Source of the DNA: an uncultured Muribaculaceae bacterium | Lineage (GTDB): Bacteria; Bacteroidota; Bacteroidia; Bacteroidales; Muribaculaceae | Assembly (NCBI GenBank): GCA_910585755.1 | Contig: CAJUFH010000002.1 | Span: 31,219-95,218, forward strand | Direction of reading: 5' to 3' | DNA: 64,000 nucleotides | In this document: positions 17,807 through 26,408 of the stretch, in pieces | Layout of the letters: each line of letters starts with the position of its first letter | Position numbering within the stretch: position 1 is the first letter of the stretch | The notes under the pieces: model-generated | What the model was told of the DNA's origin: nothing | Database searches by the model: none | The model's input: only the letters and a program-made list of their open reading frames with translations | Made by a program: the position numbers and the translations under genes

Positions 17807-19141
17807 TTACCAGTCGAAGGGGAAGCGCTCGATGTCTTCCTCTACGAGGTTGGTGCCCTGCTGTACCTCGATGAAGGTCAGGGGGGTGGTGGCGCGGAGG
17901 GTGTGCATCTGCCCGCGGGTGATGGTGATAACGTCACCGCGGCTGACGGTGCGGCGCTCGCCGTCGAGCACCAGTTCCCCTTCGCCGTTGATAATCGTCC
18001 ATACCTCGTCGCGGCAGTTGTGGCGCTGGTAGCTCAGGGCGCATCCGGCGTTGATTGTCAACTGCTTGGTGAGAGCGCAGTAGCCGTCGGGGAACTCTAC
18101 CATGTCGATTACCTTGTATTGGCCCCAGCGGCGTTCCTCGTACATCGGACGTTTCCCGAGGTCGCCGACGAGGTGCTTGAGGTTCTCGCTGAGCTTGCGT
18201 TCCGAGACGAGGATGCCGTCGGGCGACGCGGCGACTACGAAGTCTTTCGCGCCGATGCAGACTACGGGAATCTCAAGCTCGTTGATGACGTAGGTAGAGG
18301 TGCAGGCGTCGGTGATTACGTTGCCGTGGGTGAGGTCGCTCAGTTCGTCGGTCAGGGTGTTCCAGGTCCCCAGGTCGCGCCAGTCGCCGGCGTAGGGTAT
18401 GACGGCAACGGAGTCGGCCTTCTCCACTACCTCGTAGTCGAAGCTGATTTTCGGCAGCTTGCCGTAGTTCGCGCGGAGGGTCTCGAAGGAAGCCTGAGGC
18501 ATGTAGCGGTCGGAAATCTCGTTGAGGTAGCCGAGACGGAAGGCGAACACGCCGCCGTTCCAAAGCGCTCCTTCCGCGATCAGCCGCTCTGCCTCGGCGA
18601 CTTCGGGCTTCTCGGTGAAGCGCGATACCGGGGTAGGCTCCCCGTCGACAGGTGTCGCGGCCGGGACGATGTAGCCGTATTTCGCCGAGGGGTAGGTCGG
18701 GCGGACACCCATCAGCACCAGGTCGGCGACCCCCTCGCTGACAGCCTTGGCCATCAGCCCGATGGTCGAGAAGTAGGTGTTTTCGGTATAGGAGTCGCAC
18801 GGCATGACGATTACCGGCTCGTCGGGCGATGTGCCCTGCGAGCGCAGGTAGGAGCAGGCCAGGGCGATCGCGGGGAAGGTGTCGCGGCGTTCCGGCTCGG
18901 TGACTACCGCGGTATCCTTCCCTAACTGGATGCCGATAGCGTCGAGCTGGTTGGCCCCGGTAGCGACCACGATTTCGTCGGTGAGGCCGGCTTCGCGGAT
19001 CTGGCGCGCCACGCGCTGTATCATAGATTCCTTGCCGCCGTCGGGGGTTGTCAGTACGCGGAGGAACTGTTTTGAGCGGGAATTGTTCGACAGGGGCCAG
19101 AGACGCTTGCCCGAACCACCTGATAAGAGGATGATTTTCAT
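17807..19141 (-). CDS. manC: Mannose-1-phosphate guanylyltransferase with C-terminal cupin (ManC type)
   Basis: Protein of 444 residues. It forms GDP-mannose from mannose-1-phosphate and GTP. The nucleotide-binding signature LLSGGSGKRLWPLS is at residues 5-18, PCDSYTEN near 115, and a sugar-phosphate site FTEKPEV near 175. The last 100 residues form a cupin (YQRHNCRDEVW, NGEGELVLDGE), as in the fused phosphomannose isomerase/GMP class. It is the third gene of a minus-strand trio after gmd and fcl, 27 bases after the fcl stop. Together they make GDP-L-fucose for surface glycans or glycoproteins. Confidence 0.95.
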   Translation of the reverse strand: MKIILLSGGSGKRLWPLSNNSRSKQFLRVLTTPDGGKESMIQRVARQIREAGLTDEIVVATGANQLDAIGIQLGKDTAVVTEPERRDTFPAIALACSYLRSQGTSPDEPVIVMPCDSYTENTYFSTIGLMAKAVSEGVADLVLMGVRPTYPSAKYGYIVPAATPVDGEPTPVSRFTEKPEVAEAERLIAEGALWNGGVFAFRLGYLNEISDRYMPQASFETLRANYGKLPKISFDYEVVEKADSVAVIPYAGDWRDLGTWNTLTDELSDLTHGNVITDACTSTYVINELEIPVVCIGAKDFVVAASPDGILVSERKLSENLKHLVGDLGKRPMYEERRWGQYKVIDMVEFPDGYCALTKQLTINAGCALSYQRHNCRDEVWTIINGEGELVLDGERRTVSRGDVITITRGQMHTLRATTPLTFIEVQQGTNLVEEDIERFPFDW

Positions 19142-19168
19142 ATCGTTGTCAACGTTTTAGTCCCAGTG

Positions 19169-20113
19169 TCAGCGTTCGGCGCGCATGGGGTTGTTGAGGA
19201 AATCTTCGTAGCTGAGGCGGATGCCGTCAGCAAGCTCTGTGGAGTACGTCCAGCCGAGAGCCTTGGCCTTGCTTACGTCGAGCAGCTTGCGGGGAGTGCC
19301 GTTGGGGCGGCTCGCGTCCCACAGGATTTCGCCCTCGTAGCCCACGGTGCGGGCAACCAGTTCCGCCAGCTCCTTGATTGTAAGCTCCTTCCCGGTACCG
19401 GCGTTGACGGTCTCGTTGCCGGAATAGTTGTTCATCAGGAACACGCAGAGGTTCGCCAGGTCGTCGACGTAGAGGAACTCGCGGAGCGGCGACCCGTCGC
19501 CCCAGCAGGTGACGGTCGGCTCCCCGGCCTCTTTCGCCTCGTGGAAGCGGCGGATGAGCGCCGGAAGAACGTGGGAGTGTTCGGGGTGGTAGTTGTCGTT
19601 GGGGCCGTAGAGGTTCGTCGGCATCACGGAGATATAGTCCGTGCCGTACTGGCGGTTGAGGAACTCGCAGTATTTCAGGCCGGAGATTTTCGCCAGTGCG
19701 TATGCCTCGTTGGTCTTTTCCAGCTCCGAGGTGAGCAGGCAGGATTCGGGCATCGGCTGCGGCGCCATACGCGGGTAGATACACGACGAGCCGAGGAACT
19801 CCAGCTTGCGGCACCCGTTTTTCCACGCCGCGTGGATGACGTTCATTTCCAGCATCATGTTCTCGTACATAAAGTCGGCCAGCGCCGCGGAGTTGGCGGC
19901 GATGCCCCCTACCTTCGCGGCGGCGAGGAAGACATATTCAGGCTTCTCGGCGGCGAAAAACTCGTTGACGGCCACCTGGTCCGTCAGGTCGAGTTCCTTG
20001 TGGGTGCGGGTTATGATATTCTCGTAGCCCTGGCGGCGCAGTTCGCGCACAATCGCCGAACCCACCATTCCGCGGTGGCCGGCGACGTATATCTTGGAAT
20101 CTTTCTGCATCAT
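19169..20113 (-). CDS. fcl: GDP-L-fucose synthase
   Basis: Protein of 313-314 residues. It is an NADPH-dependent epimerase/reductase that turns GDP-4-keto-6-deoxymannose into GDP-L-fucose. It shows a short-chain dehydrogenase Rossmann motif GHRGMVGSAI near the start, the family LGSSCIYPR segment near 107, the catalytic YALAK (YxxxK) near 137, and the substrate-binding NLYGPNDNY. Two adjacent ATGs (20113 and 20110) are possible. The first overlaps the gmd stop (ATGATG arrangement), so gmd and fcl are translationally coupled. Length is normal for the family. Confidence 0.96.
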   Translation of the reverse strand: MMQKDSKIYVAGHRGMVGSAIVRELRRQGYENIITRTHKELDLTDQVAVNEFFAAEKPEYVFLAAAKVGGIAANSAALADFMYENMMLEMNVIHAAWKNGCRKLEFLGSSCIYPRMAPQPMPESCLLTSELEKTNEAYALAKISGLKYCEFLNRQYGTDYISVMPTNLYGPNDNYHPEHSHVLPALIRRFHEAKEAGEPTVTCWGDGSPLREFLYVDDLANLCVFLMNNYSGNETVNAGTGKELTIKELAELVARTVGYEGEILWDASRPNGTPRKLLDVSKAKALGWTYSTELADGIRLSYEDFLNNPMRAER

Positions 20114-21201
20114 TTTACTATGCCCTTTTCGAGATATTCGGCGAGATTGGTTCTGACGTGCTCCCCGGCGCGCTCGACGGCGACTTTCGCCATGTCGGCG
20201 TCAACCATGAGGTTGACAAGCTGCTCGAACGAGGTCTTTTTCGACGGGTCCCACCCGAGCTTGGCCTTGGCCTTCGACGGGTCGCCCCAGAGGTTTACGA
20301 CGTCGGTCGGGCGGTAGAAGTCGGGCGAAACCTCGACAAGCACCTTGCCGGTAGCCTTGTCGACACCCTTCTCGTTCTCGTTCTCACCCTCCCAGCGCAG
20401 CTCGATTCCGGCGCGGCGGAAGGCCAGCTCGCAGAACTCGCGCACGGAGTGCTGCTCGCCGGTGGCGATTACGAAGTCCTCCGGCTTGTCGTTCTGGAGA
20501 ATCAGCCACATGCACTCGACGTAGTCCTTGGCGTAGCCCCAGTCGCGGAGGCTCGAGAGGTTGCCAAGGTAGAGCTTGTCCTGCTTCCCCTGCGCGATGC
20601 GGGCCGCCGCGAGGGTGATTTTGCGGGTGACGAAAGTCTCGCCGCGGCGCTCCGACTCGTGGTTGAAGAGGATGCCCGAGCAGCAGAACATGTTGTAAGC
20701 CTCGCGGTACTCCTTGATAATCCAGAAACCGTAGAGCTTCGCGACGGCGTAGGGGCTGTAGGGGTGGAAGGGGGTGTTCTCGTTCTGGGGAACCTCCTCG
20801 ACCTTTCCGTAAAGTTCCGAGGTGGATGCCTGGTAGATGCGGCAGGTGTCCGTCAGGCCGCAGAGGCGCACGGCCTCCAGAATGCGCAGCACGCCCGTCG
20901 CGTCGACGTCGGCGGTAAATTCCGGCGAGTCAAACGATACCTGCACGTGGCTCTGTGCCGCCAGGTTGTAAATTTCGTCGGGGCGTACTTTCGATACAAC
21001 CTGCATGATCGACATTGAGTCGCCGAGGTCGGCGTAGTGGAGATGGAAGCGCTGGTGACCTTCGAGGTGGGCGATACGCTCGCGGTAGTCGACGGACGAG
21101 CGGCGTATTGTTCCGTGTACGTCGTAACCCTTTTCGAGGAGCAGTTCGGCCAGATAGGAGCCGTCCTGTCCTGTGATACCGGTGATCAATGCGGTTTTCA
21201 T
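20110..21201 (-). CDS. gmd: GDP-mannose 4,6-dehydratase
   Basis: Protein of 363 residues. It catalyses the first committed step from GDP-mannose to GDP-L-fucose. The NAD(P)-binding motif GITGQDGSYLAE begins at residue 8. Also present are HGTIRRSS, the QASTSELYG serine/glutamate catalytic segment near 130 and YAVAKLYG (YxxxK) near 155. It is the first gene of gmd-fcl-manC. A possible -7 box (TAATTTCG on the minus strand, 21357-21364) would give a leader of about 150 bases. No salvage enzyme is present here. Confidence 0.97.
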   Translation of the reverse strand: MKTALITGITGQDGSYLAELLLEKGYDVHGTIRRSSVDYRERIAHLEGHQRFHLHYADLGDSMSIMQVVSKVRPDEIYNLAAQSHVQVSFDSPEFTADVDATGVLRILEAVRLCGLTDTCRIYQASTSELYGKVEEVPQNENTPFHPYSPYAVAKLYGFWIIKEYREAYNMFCCSGILFNHESERRGETFVTRKITLAAARIAQGKQDKLYLGNLSSLRDWGYAKDYVECMWLILQNDKPEDFVIATGEQHSVREFCELAFRRAGIELRWEGENENEKGVDKATGKVLVEVSPDFYRPTDVVNLWGDPSKAKAKLGWDPSKKTSFEQLVNLMVDADMAKVAVERAGEHVRTNLAEYLEKGIVK

Positions 21202-21477
21202 AACAATTTTCTTTACTTAGGAATTGATGGAAATGCGATAAATGATGATATATCCCGGTTCCCCGGGGTCAGGCCCGGCAACCCGGAATATGGATTCCGT
21301 TTTCCCGGCGGACAACCATAAATGACTATCCTGTCTGTGTTTGGCTGTTTAGACCGCGAAATTAGCAATTTTTCCCGATTATCCTGTCGTTATTTGCTTA
21401 TTTTAATCGCATTTGTACAAAGGGGATTATGGGATTTTCTTATCCGGATTGCCGGTAAGGAGCCGCGGATATGAAAA
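21202..21477. other. Leader and upstream region of the GDP-fucose operon, no gene seen
   Basis: AT-rich upstream part and a GC-rich leader. On the minus strand the leader can form small hairpins (CGGAAT/ATTCCG, CCCCGGGG). A -7-like TAATTTCG lies at 21357-21364. I see no coding potential. Confidence 0.4.
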
Positions 21478-21505
21478 GAGGGGGCGTCATCGGCGACGCC
21501 CCCTC
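21478..21505 (-). terminator. Terminator of the tolC-macAB operon
   Basis: GAGGGGGCGTC (21478-21488) pairs with GACGCCCCCTC (21495-21505). On the minus strand the stem is followed by TTTTCAT. It lies about 200 bases after the permease stop. The stretch 21506-21710 between holds no gene I can support. Confidence 0.75.
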
Positions 21506-21710
21506 TCCTGCTATCCACAGATTTCCCCTACCACAGGGAAAAACGATTCTCTTCTCTGATATTTTGTGATTTCTGATGAGGTCGTTGATAAAGGTCGGGA
21601 TAAAGGTTCCTGATTAGTCGCTTTATGAATAACGGTTTGACTTTAACCAATCTAATCTGTCGTTTTTTTGTGGATTGTATTCTGTATTGTCGCAGTGAAG
21701 CGGTGCCCAC

Positions 21711-22928
21711 TCATTCGTAGCGGATGGCTTCGATGGGGTCGAGGTTCGCGGCCTTCTTGGCCGGATACCAGCCGAAGAAGACACCGGTAACGGTGCAGAC
21801 GGCGAACGACAGCACTACCGAGTAGGCCTGGATATATACCGGCCAGTGGGCTATCAGGTTGACGAGCCACGAGGCCACGCACCCCAGGATGATTCCTATG
21901 ACGCCCCCGCTGACACTGATTATGACCGCCTCGATTAGGAACTGCGACAGGATGTCGATTCCCCGCGCGCCGATTGACATTCGCAACCCGATTTCGCGGG
22001 TGCGTTCCGTCACGGAGACGTACATGATGTTCATAATCCCGATGCCTCCGACCAGGAGCGATATGCCGGCGATGCAGGCCAGCAGGATTGTCATCATGTC
22101 GCTTGTGGAGTTCATCATCTCGCTCAGTTCCTGCTGCGAGCGTATGTCGAAATCGTCCTCGGCATCGGGCTTGATTTTGTGGCGCTCGCGGAGCATCGAG
22201 GTGATTTGCCTTATTGTCTCGTCGGTGCGTGCCTCGTCGACGGCGCTCGCGAAAATCCCCTGGATATAGTCAATCGCAAGGATGCGCTTCATGACGGTGG
22301 TGTAGGGGGCGAGCACGATGTCGTCCTGGTCCATTCCCATCGAGTTGGTGCCTTTCGATTCGAGCACCCCGATGACGGTCAGGGGAATCTTGCCGAAACG
22401 GATAACGCGCCCTACGGGGTCTTCCCCTCCGGGAAAGAGATTGTCTACCACGGTCTTTCCCAGGACGCACACCTTAGCCGCACTCTTTATGTCGTGGTCG
22501 GAAAACATCGCGCCGTCCTTGACCTTCAGCTTGCGTATGTCGAGATACTCGGGGGTGATCCCGTAGATGGTCGAAGGGTAGTTGTTGTTGCCGTTGACGA
22601 GCTGCCCCCCGGAGTTTACCGACGGGGAAATCGCGGCCACGCCGGGAAGGGTGGCGAGCGCCTCGTAGTCGGCGACCTCGAGGCTCTGCATGTCGTCGGC
22701 GCTCTGACGGACCCCTCCGCGCTGCATATGGCCCGGATGGATCATAATCATGTTCGACCCCATTTCGGAAATCTGCTCCTTGATGCTGTTCTTGGAGCCT
22801 TGACCTATGGCGAGCATCGTTATGACCGAGGCAACGCCGATTATGATTCCCAACATCGTCAGGAAGCAGCGCAGCTTGTTGTTGTTCAGCGCTTTCAGCG
22901 CTATTTTCAGGAGGTTCAGTATGTTCAT
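21711..22928 (-). CDS. MacB-type ABC transporter permease
   Basis: Protein of 405 residues. One N-terminal membrane segment (CFLTMLGIIIGVASVITMLAI) is followed by a periplasmic domain of about 230 residues. Three more membrane segments lie at the C-terminus (LLACIAGISLLVGGIGIMNIM and later), and the protein ends with DPIEAIRYE. This is the MacB_PCD plus FtsX architecture. In E. coli MacB the ATPase and permease are one chain. Here they are separate genes 4 bases apart. With MacA and TolC it forms a tripartite machine that pushes periplasmic substrates (peptides, lipids, macrolides in known cases) out of the cell. Substrate here unknown. Confidence 0.9.
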   Translation of the reverse strand: MNILNLLKIALKALNNNKLRCFLTMLGIIIGVASVITMLAIGQGSKNSIKEQISEMGSNMIMIHPGHMQRGGVRQSADDMQSLEVADYEALATLPGVAAISPSVNSGGQLVNGNNNYPSTIYGITPEYLDIRKLKVKDGAMFSDHDIKSAAKVCVLGKTVVDNLFPGGEDPVGRVIRFGKIPLTVIGVLESKGTNSMGMDQDDIVLAPYTTVMKRILAIDYIQGIFASAVDEARTDETIRQITSMLRERHKIKPDAEDDFDIRSQQELSEMMNSTSDMMTILLACIAGISLLVGGIGIMNIMYVSVTERTREIGLRMSIGARGIDILSQFLIEAVIISVSGGVIGIILGCVASWLVNLIAHWPVYIQAYSVVLSFAVCTVTGVFFGWYPAKKAANLDPIEAIRYE

Positions 22929-22932
22929 TGCC

Positions 22933-23679
22933 TCAGTCGTTGTCGGTTGGAAGTGCCTCGAAAGCCTCGCGGGCCGAGGCCGGAGCGGGGTTGAGGGTGT
23001 CGGCCACCACTTTCCCGTCGCGGAGCACGATGTTGCGCGACGAGTATTCGGCCAGCTCCGGGTTGTGGGTCACGAAGATAATCGTGCGCCCCTTGGCGTG
23101 TAGCTCCTGGAAGAGTGTCAGGATGCTGAACGAGGTGCGCGTGTCGAGGTTGCCGGTAGCCTCGTCGGCCAGGATGATTACCGGGTCGTTGACCAGGGCG
23201 CGGGCAATCGCCACGCGCTGCTGCTGGCCGCCCGACATCTGGTTGCTCTTGTGGTTCAGGCGCGAGCCCAGCCCCACGGCTTTCAGCGCCTCGACGGCCT
23301 TCTCGCGGCGCTCCTTCGCCCCCACCGAAGGGTTGTAGAGGAGTGGCAGCTCGACGTTTTCGACGGCGGTTGTCTTGGGTAGCAGGTTGTAGTTCTGGAA
23401 CACGAACCCGATTTTGCGGTTGCGCGTCACGGCCCGCTGGTTCTTGCTCATCGACTGCACCGAACGGCCGTCGAGAAGGTACTCCCCGGAGGTCGGGGTG
23501 TCGAGACACCCTAATATGTTCAGCAGCGTCGATTTGCCGGAGCCGGAGGTGCCCATGATGGTCACGAACTCCCCTTCGCAGATGGTGAACGAGACGCCTC
23601 TCAGGGCCTTAACCTTTTCACCTCCGACGATGAACTCGCGCCGCAGCTTCTCCACGCGGATTATTTCTTTGGCCTCCAT
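22933..23679 (-). CDS. MacB/LolD-type ABC transporter ATP-binding protein
   Basis: Protein of 248 residues. Walker A is GTSGSGKS near residue 44, the signature MSGGQQQR near 148, and Walker B IILADEATGNLD near 168, followed by the His-loop FVTHNPELAEYS. The sequence is closest to the MacB/LolD class of ATPases, which power mechanotransmission and not solute translocation. The first residues KEIIRVEKLRREF also fit. It sits between the adaptor gene and the permease gene in a four-gene minus-strand operon. Confidence 0.93.
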   Translation of the reverse strand: MEAKEIIRVEKLRREFIVGGEKVKALRGVSFTICEGEFVTIMGTSGSGKSTLLNILGCLDTPTSGEYLLDGRSVQSMSKNQRAVTRNRKIGFVFQNYNLLPKTTAVENVELPLLYNPSVGAKERREKAVEALKAVGLGSRLNHKSNQMSGGQQQRVAIARALVNDPVIILADEATGNLDTRTSFSILTLFQELHAKGRTIIFVTHNPELAEYSSRNIVLRDGKVVADTLNPAPASAREAFEALPTDND

Positions 23680-23715
23680 ATTCTTTATTGTTATTCAGGC
23701 TTTTGAACATCCGGC

Positions 23716-24882
23716 TTATTTCTTTTTGCGGCCGGGAGGCTGCGGGGCGAAGGGGGAGCGCTCGGCGCCATCCCCCGAGGGTGCGGCCGCCATCGTAGAG
23801 TAGCCGGTGGCTACTGCTGCGCCATCCTTCAGTCCGGAAACAATCTGGGTCTTGATGCCGTTGGAGGCTCCGACTGTCACGGCGGTAGGCACGAGCGAGT
23901 TCCCTTCGACAACCCATACGACTTTCTCCCCTTCGCCGGTGGCCGGGACCTTCCCGGCGACTTGTGGCAGCTTTGAGTCGCCGTTTTCGTCTGCCTCAGG
24001 CTCGAAGGTGAACGCCTTGGTAGGGAGAAGAAGCACGTTCTGCTCCCGCATGACGTAAATCGTCAGGTTCGCCGTAAGCCCCGGAATCAGCTTGTGGTCG
24101 GGATTGGGAGCGGCCACCACTACCTCGTAGGTCACGACGTTGCTCTCCGTCGTCGGGTTGAGTCTGACCTGCGTCACCTCCCCTTGGAACAGTTCGTCGG
24201 AGTTGGCGTCGACCGAGAATGTGACGGGCTGTCCGACCTTGACCTGGCCTATGTCGGCTTCGTCTACGTTGCCGATTACCTGCATATTGTCGAGGTCGGC
24301 AATCGTGTATAGGTTGGCGACGTTCATGTTGGATACGACCGTCTGCCCGACCTCCACGTCTCTTGAAATCACGATGCCGTCGATCGGCGAGTAGATTTCG
24401 GCGTAGTTGAGGTTCTTGGCGGCGCGCACGCGGTCCGCTACAGCCTTGTCGTAGGCCGTCTTCGACACTTTCAGTTCCTTCGTCGAGGTCTGGAACTCGT
24501 AGTCGCTGATTAGTTGCTTGTCGTGCAGGGCCTTGTCGCGGTTGTAGTTCGTCAGGTTGTACTCGTAGGTCAGCCGGGCCGACTCCACGTTGGCTTCCGC
24601 GCTGTTAAGCTCGCTCTGAAGTAGGGTCTTCTCGATTTCAGCGATCAGTTCCCCCTTGGAGACTACGGAGTTGTAGTCGGCATAAAGTTTGTCGATTATG
24701 CCTGTCACCTGGGTGCCGACGTCGACCTGCGTGACCGATTCAATGGTGCCGGTGGCGGTGACGGTCTCAGTCAGTTCCCCCCGCTCGGCCTTGACGGTCT
24801 CCAGGCTGGTCTTCGGCTTCTTGGCGCAGGACGCTAACGCGAGCGCCGCGGCCCATATTAAAAGCAACTTGGTGGTATTCAT
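23716..24882 (-). CDS. MacA/HlyD-type periplasmic adaptor lipoprotein
   Basis: Protein of 388 residues from the ATG at 24882, which gives a signal peptide with lipobox LASC. A longer reading to 24912 runs into a GTGAA repeat and is rejected. The order is that of membrane fusion proteins: beta-barrel/lipoyl strand (VGTQVTGIIDKLYADYNSVVSKGELIAEI), a coiled-coil hairpin (about 85-165), a second lipoyl half (IYSPIDGIVISRDVEVGQTV) and barrel domains. Short forms of the diagnostic parts are VGTQVTGII and SPIDGIVI. It links the inner-membrane MacB pair to TolC. The C-terminus is basic (GRKKK). Confidence 0.92.
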   Translation of the reverse strand: MNTTKLLLIWAAALALASCAKKPKTSLETVKAERGELTETVTATGTIESVTQVDVGTQVTGIIDKLYADYNSVVSKGELIAEIEKTLLQSELNSAEANVESARLTYEYNLTNYNRDKALHDKQLISDYEFQTSTKELKVSKTAYDKAVADRVRAAKNLNYAEIYSPIDGIVISRDVEVGQTVVSNMNVANLYTIADLDNMQVIGNVDEADIGQVKVGQPVTFSVDANSDELFQGEVTQVRLNPTTESNVVTYEVVVAAPNPDHKLIPGLTANLTIYVMREQNVLLLPTKAFTFEPEADENGDSKLPQVAGKVPATGEGEKVVWVVEGNSLVPTAVTVGASNGIKTQIVSGLKDGAAVATGYSTMAAAPSGDGAERSPFAPQPPGRKKK

Positions 24883-24898
24883 TTTGGTAACTATTGTC

Positions 24899-24932
24899 TT
24901 CACTTCTTTCACTTTTCACCCTTCACCCTTCT
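24899..24932. repeat. GTGAA-type heptad repeat between tolC and macA
   Basis: On the minus strand the stretch reads as GGGTGAA, GGGTGAA, AAGTGAA, AGAAGTG. The same degenerate heptad appears at 15378, 15453, 32869 and 42921, each time at a gene boundary. Confidence 0.6.
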
Positions 24933-26308
24933 TACGGCAACGTGATTGTCGCCTCGCGGTAGAACTGAATCATTTTCAGCCCGAGCATCGCCATATACTT
25001 CGATTGCAGCAGCGTGTGGCGCGCGTCGATATAGGCGTTGTGCGAGGTAAGCAGCTCTATGGCGTCTACGTAGCCGAGGTTGAAGCGTTCGTTGGTCAGT
25101 TCGTCTGTCAGGCGCGCCGACTCGAGCTGTGTCTGCGCCGCCGTGAAGCGCGACTGGGCCGAACGGGTGTCGATATACCAGTTCTCTACTGTCTGCGCCA
25201 GCTCCGTTTCCCGCTTGTCTATGTCGAGCTGCGCGTCGAGTTTTGCGACATTGGCGCGGGCTACCGCCGTCTTGGTCTTGCGGTTGTCGAAAATCGGGAG
25301 GGCTAGGGTCAGCCCGATTGACTCGTTCCACCCCTGTTTCATCGAGGTGCCGAACGATTCTCCCGGAGCGTAATAGCCGGTGCCGACACCGGCCGAAAGC
25401 GAGATTTTCGGAAGCCGTCCCGCCTTGGCGATCGCGACGTCGAGTTCGGAGGCCGATTTTTCCAGCTCCAACTCTTGCAGCTTCAGGTCGGTCTGCCGCG
25501 CCAGCGCGTAGCTTTCCGCCAGCGGAGGGAGTGGGGCGAGCACCTGCCCGTCCGACCATTCCACCCCGCGGAGGGTGATGTCGCTCTCGATTCCCAGTTC
25601 CAGAAGCTGTTTCAGCTCCATGCGCCGGGTGTCGTAGGTAGCGCGGGCGTTTACCAGCGAATAGCGGTCCTGTTCATACTGCGAATTGAGCTGAGCGTAG
25701 TCGACCCGCGAGAGCTTTCCGGCCTCGGTCAGTTGCCTCGCGCGGTCAGCCTGGGCCGCGCTGAGTTTCACCGCCTCCTCGTAGATGGCGATTGATTCCT
25801 TGGCGTACAGGATGTTGAGATATACCTGCAGAAGGTCTGTCTCGAGAGTGCGCAGGATGTCGCCCGTATTGAGCCGGTCTATTTCCGTGCGCAGGCGGTT
25901 CTGCTTGATTGTGTTCTCGCGCTGTCCGCCGTTCCATATCGTCCATCCGGCGTTCAGCCCGTAGGAACTGTTGTATGAGTTCTTGTCGCCGCGTCCCCAG
26001 GGTGCGTTTGTAAAGCCGTGGGTCGTAGCGAAGTCGAGCGTCGGCTCCCACTGGGCCTTCGCCTCCTCGAGATTGTATTCGGCGGTCTGCTCGCTCAGGC
26101 GCGACTTGCGGAGCGAGATGTTATGCTCCCTGGCATACTCCACGCAGTCGGCGTAGCTCCACCCGGAAGCCTCTCCGGCTGCCGCGGAAACCTCTCTTGT
26201 TGCCGCCGGAACCTCTTCTGCTGTTGCAGAAGCCTCTCCCTCGGTCTGTCCGAAGGATGCGGCCACTCCCGCGAGCAGGAACGCTGTCGAAATCAGGTAT
26301 CGTTTCAT
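24932..26308 (-). CDS. TolC family outer-membrane efflux protein
   Basis: Protein of 458 residues with a signal peptide (cleavage near ASFGQ). Two homologous outer-membrane-efflux repeats follow, with long alpha-helical barrel segments: SYADCVEYAREHNISLRKS at about 50, and ALARQTDLKLQELELEKS at about 250 in the second half. It forms the trimeric exit duct of the MacAB-type exporter encoded directly downstream. First gene of the operon. A -7 box (TAGCTTTG, minus strand 26329-26336) is preceded at 25 bases by a motif shared with the kinase/regulator promoter, which suggests control by the neighbouring LytTR regulator. Confidence 0.92.
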   Translation of the reverse strand: MKRYLISTAFLLAGVAASFGQTEGEASATAEEVPAATREVSAAAGEASGWSYADCVEYAREHNISLRKSRLSEQTAEYNLEEAKAQWEPTLDFATTHGFTNAPWGRGDKNSYNSSYGLNAGWTIWNGGQRENTIKQNRLRTEIDRLNTGDILRTLETDLLQVYLNILYAKESIAIYEEAVKLSAAQADRARQLTEAGKLSRVDYAQLNSQYEQDRYSLVNARATYDTRRMELKQLLELGIESDITLRGVEWSDGQVLAPLPPLAESYALARQTDLKLQELELEKSASELDVAIAKAGRLPKISLSAGVGTGYYAPGESFGTSMKQGWNESIGLTLALPIFDNRKTKTAVARANVAKLDAQLDIDKRETELAQTVENWYIDTRSAQSRFTAAQTQLESARLTDELTNERFNLGYVDAIELLTSHNAYIDARHTLLQSKYMAMLGLKMIQFYREATITLP

Positions 26309-26328
26309 CGGTCACTCTGTTTTGTCGA

Positions 26329-26394
26329 CAAAGCTACCCAATTCCCCCACTCCCCGAAAATCCGTTCAACAAACCGCCCCCTTTATCCCACGAA
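26329..26394 (-). promoter_or_regulatory. Promoter of the tolC operon with a candidate LytTR-binding site
   Basis: The -7 box TAGCTTTG lies at 26336 to 26329 (minus strand) and predicts a start near 26322, 14 bases before the ATG. No TTTG is present at -33. Instead a motif at 26362-26394 (plus strand begins CCGTTCAACAAACC, ends TCCCACGAAC) lies 25 bases upstream of the -7 box. A close copy lies at the identical spacing in front of the kinase operon (28449-28479). Confidence 0.6.
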
Positions 26395-26408
26395 CTTGTG
26401 GCGGCGGG

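Noticed and set aside
21528..21710. Possible 60-residue gene after the MacB permease
   Set aside because: No start context, no similarity and a basic random composition. It lies between the permease stop and its terminator.
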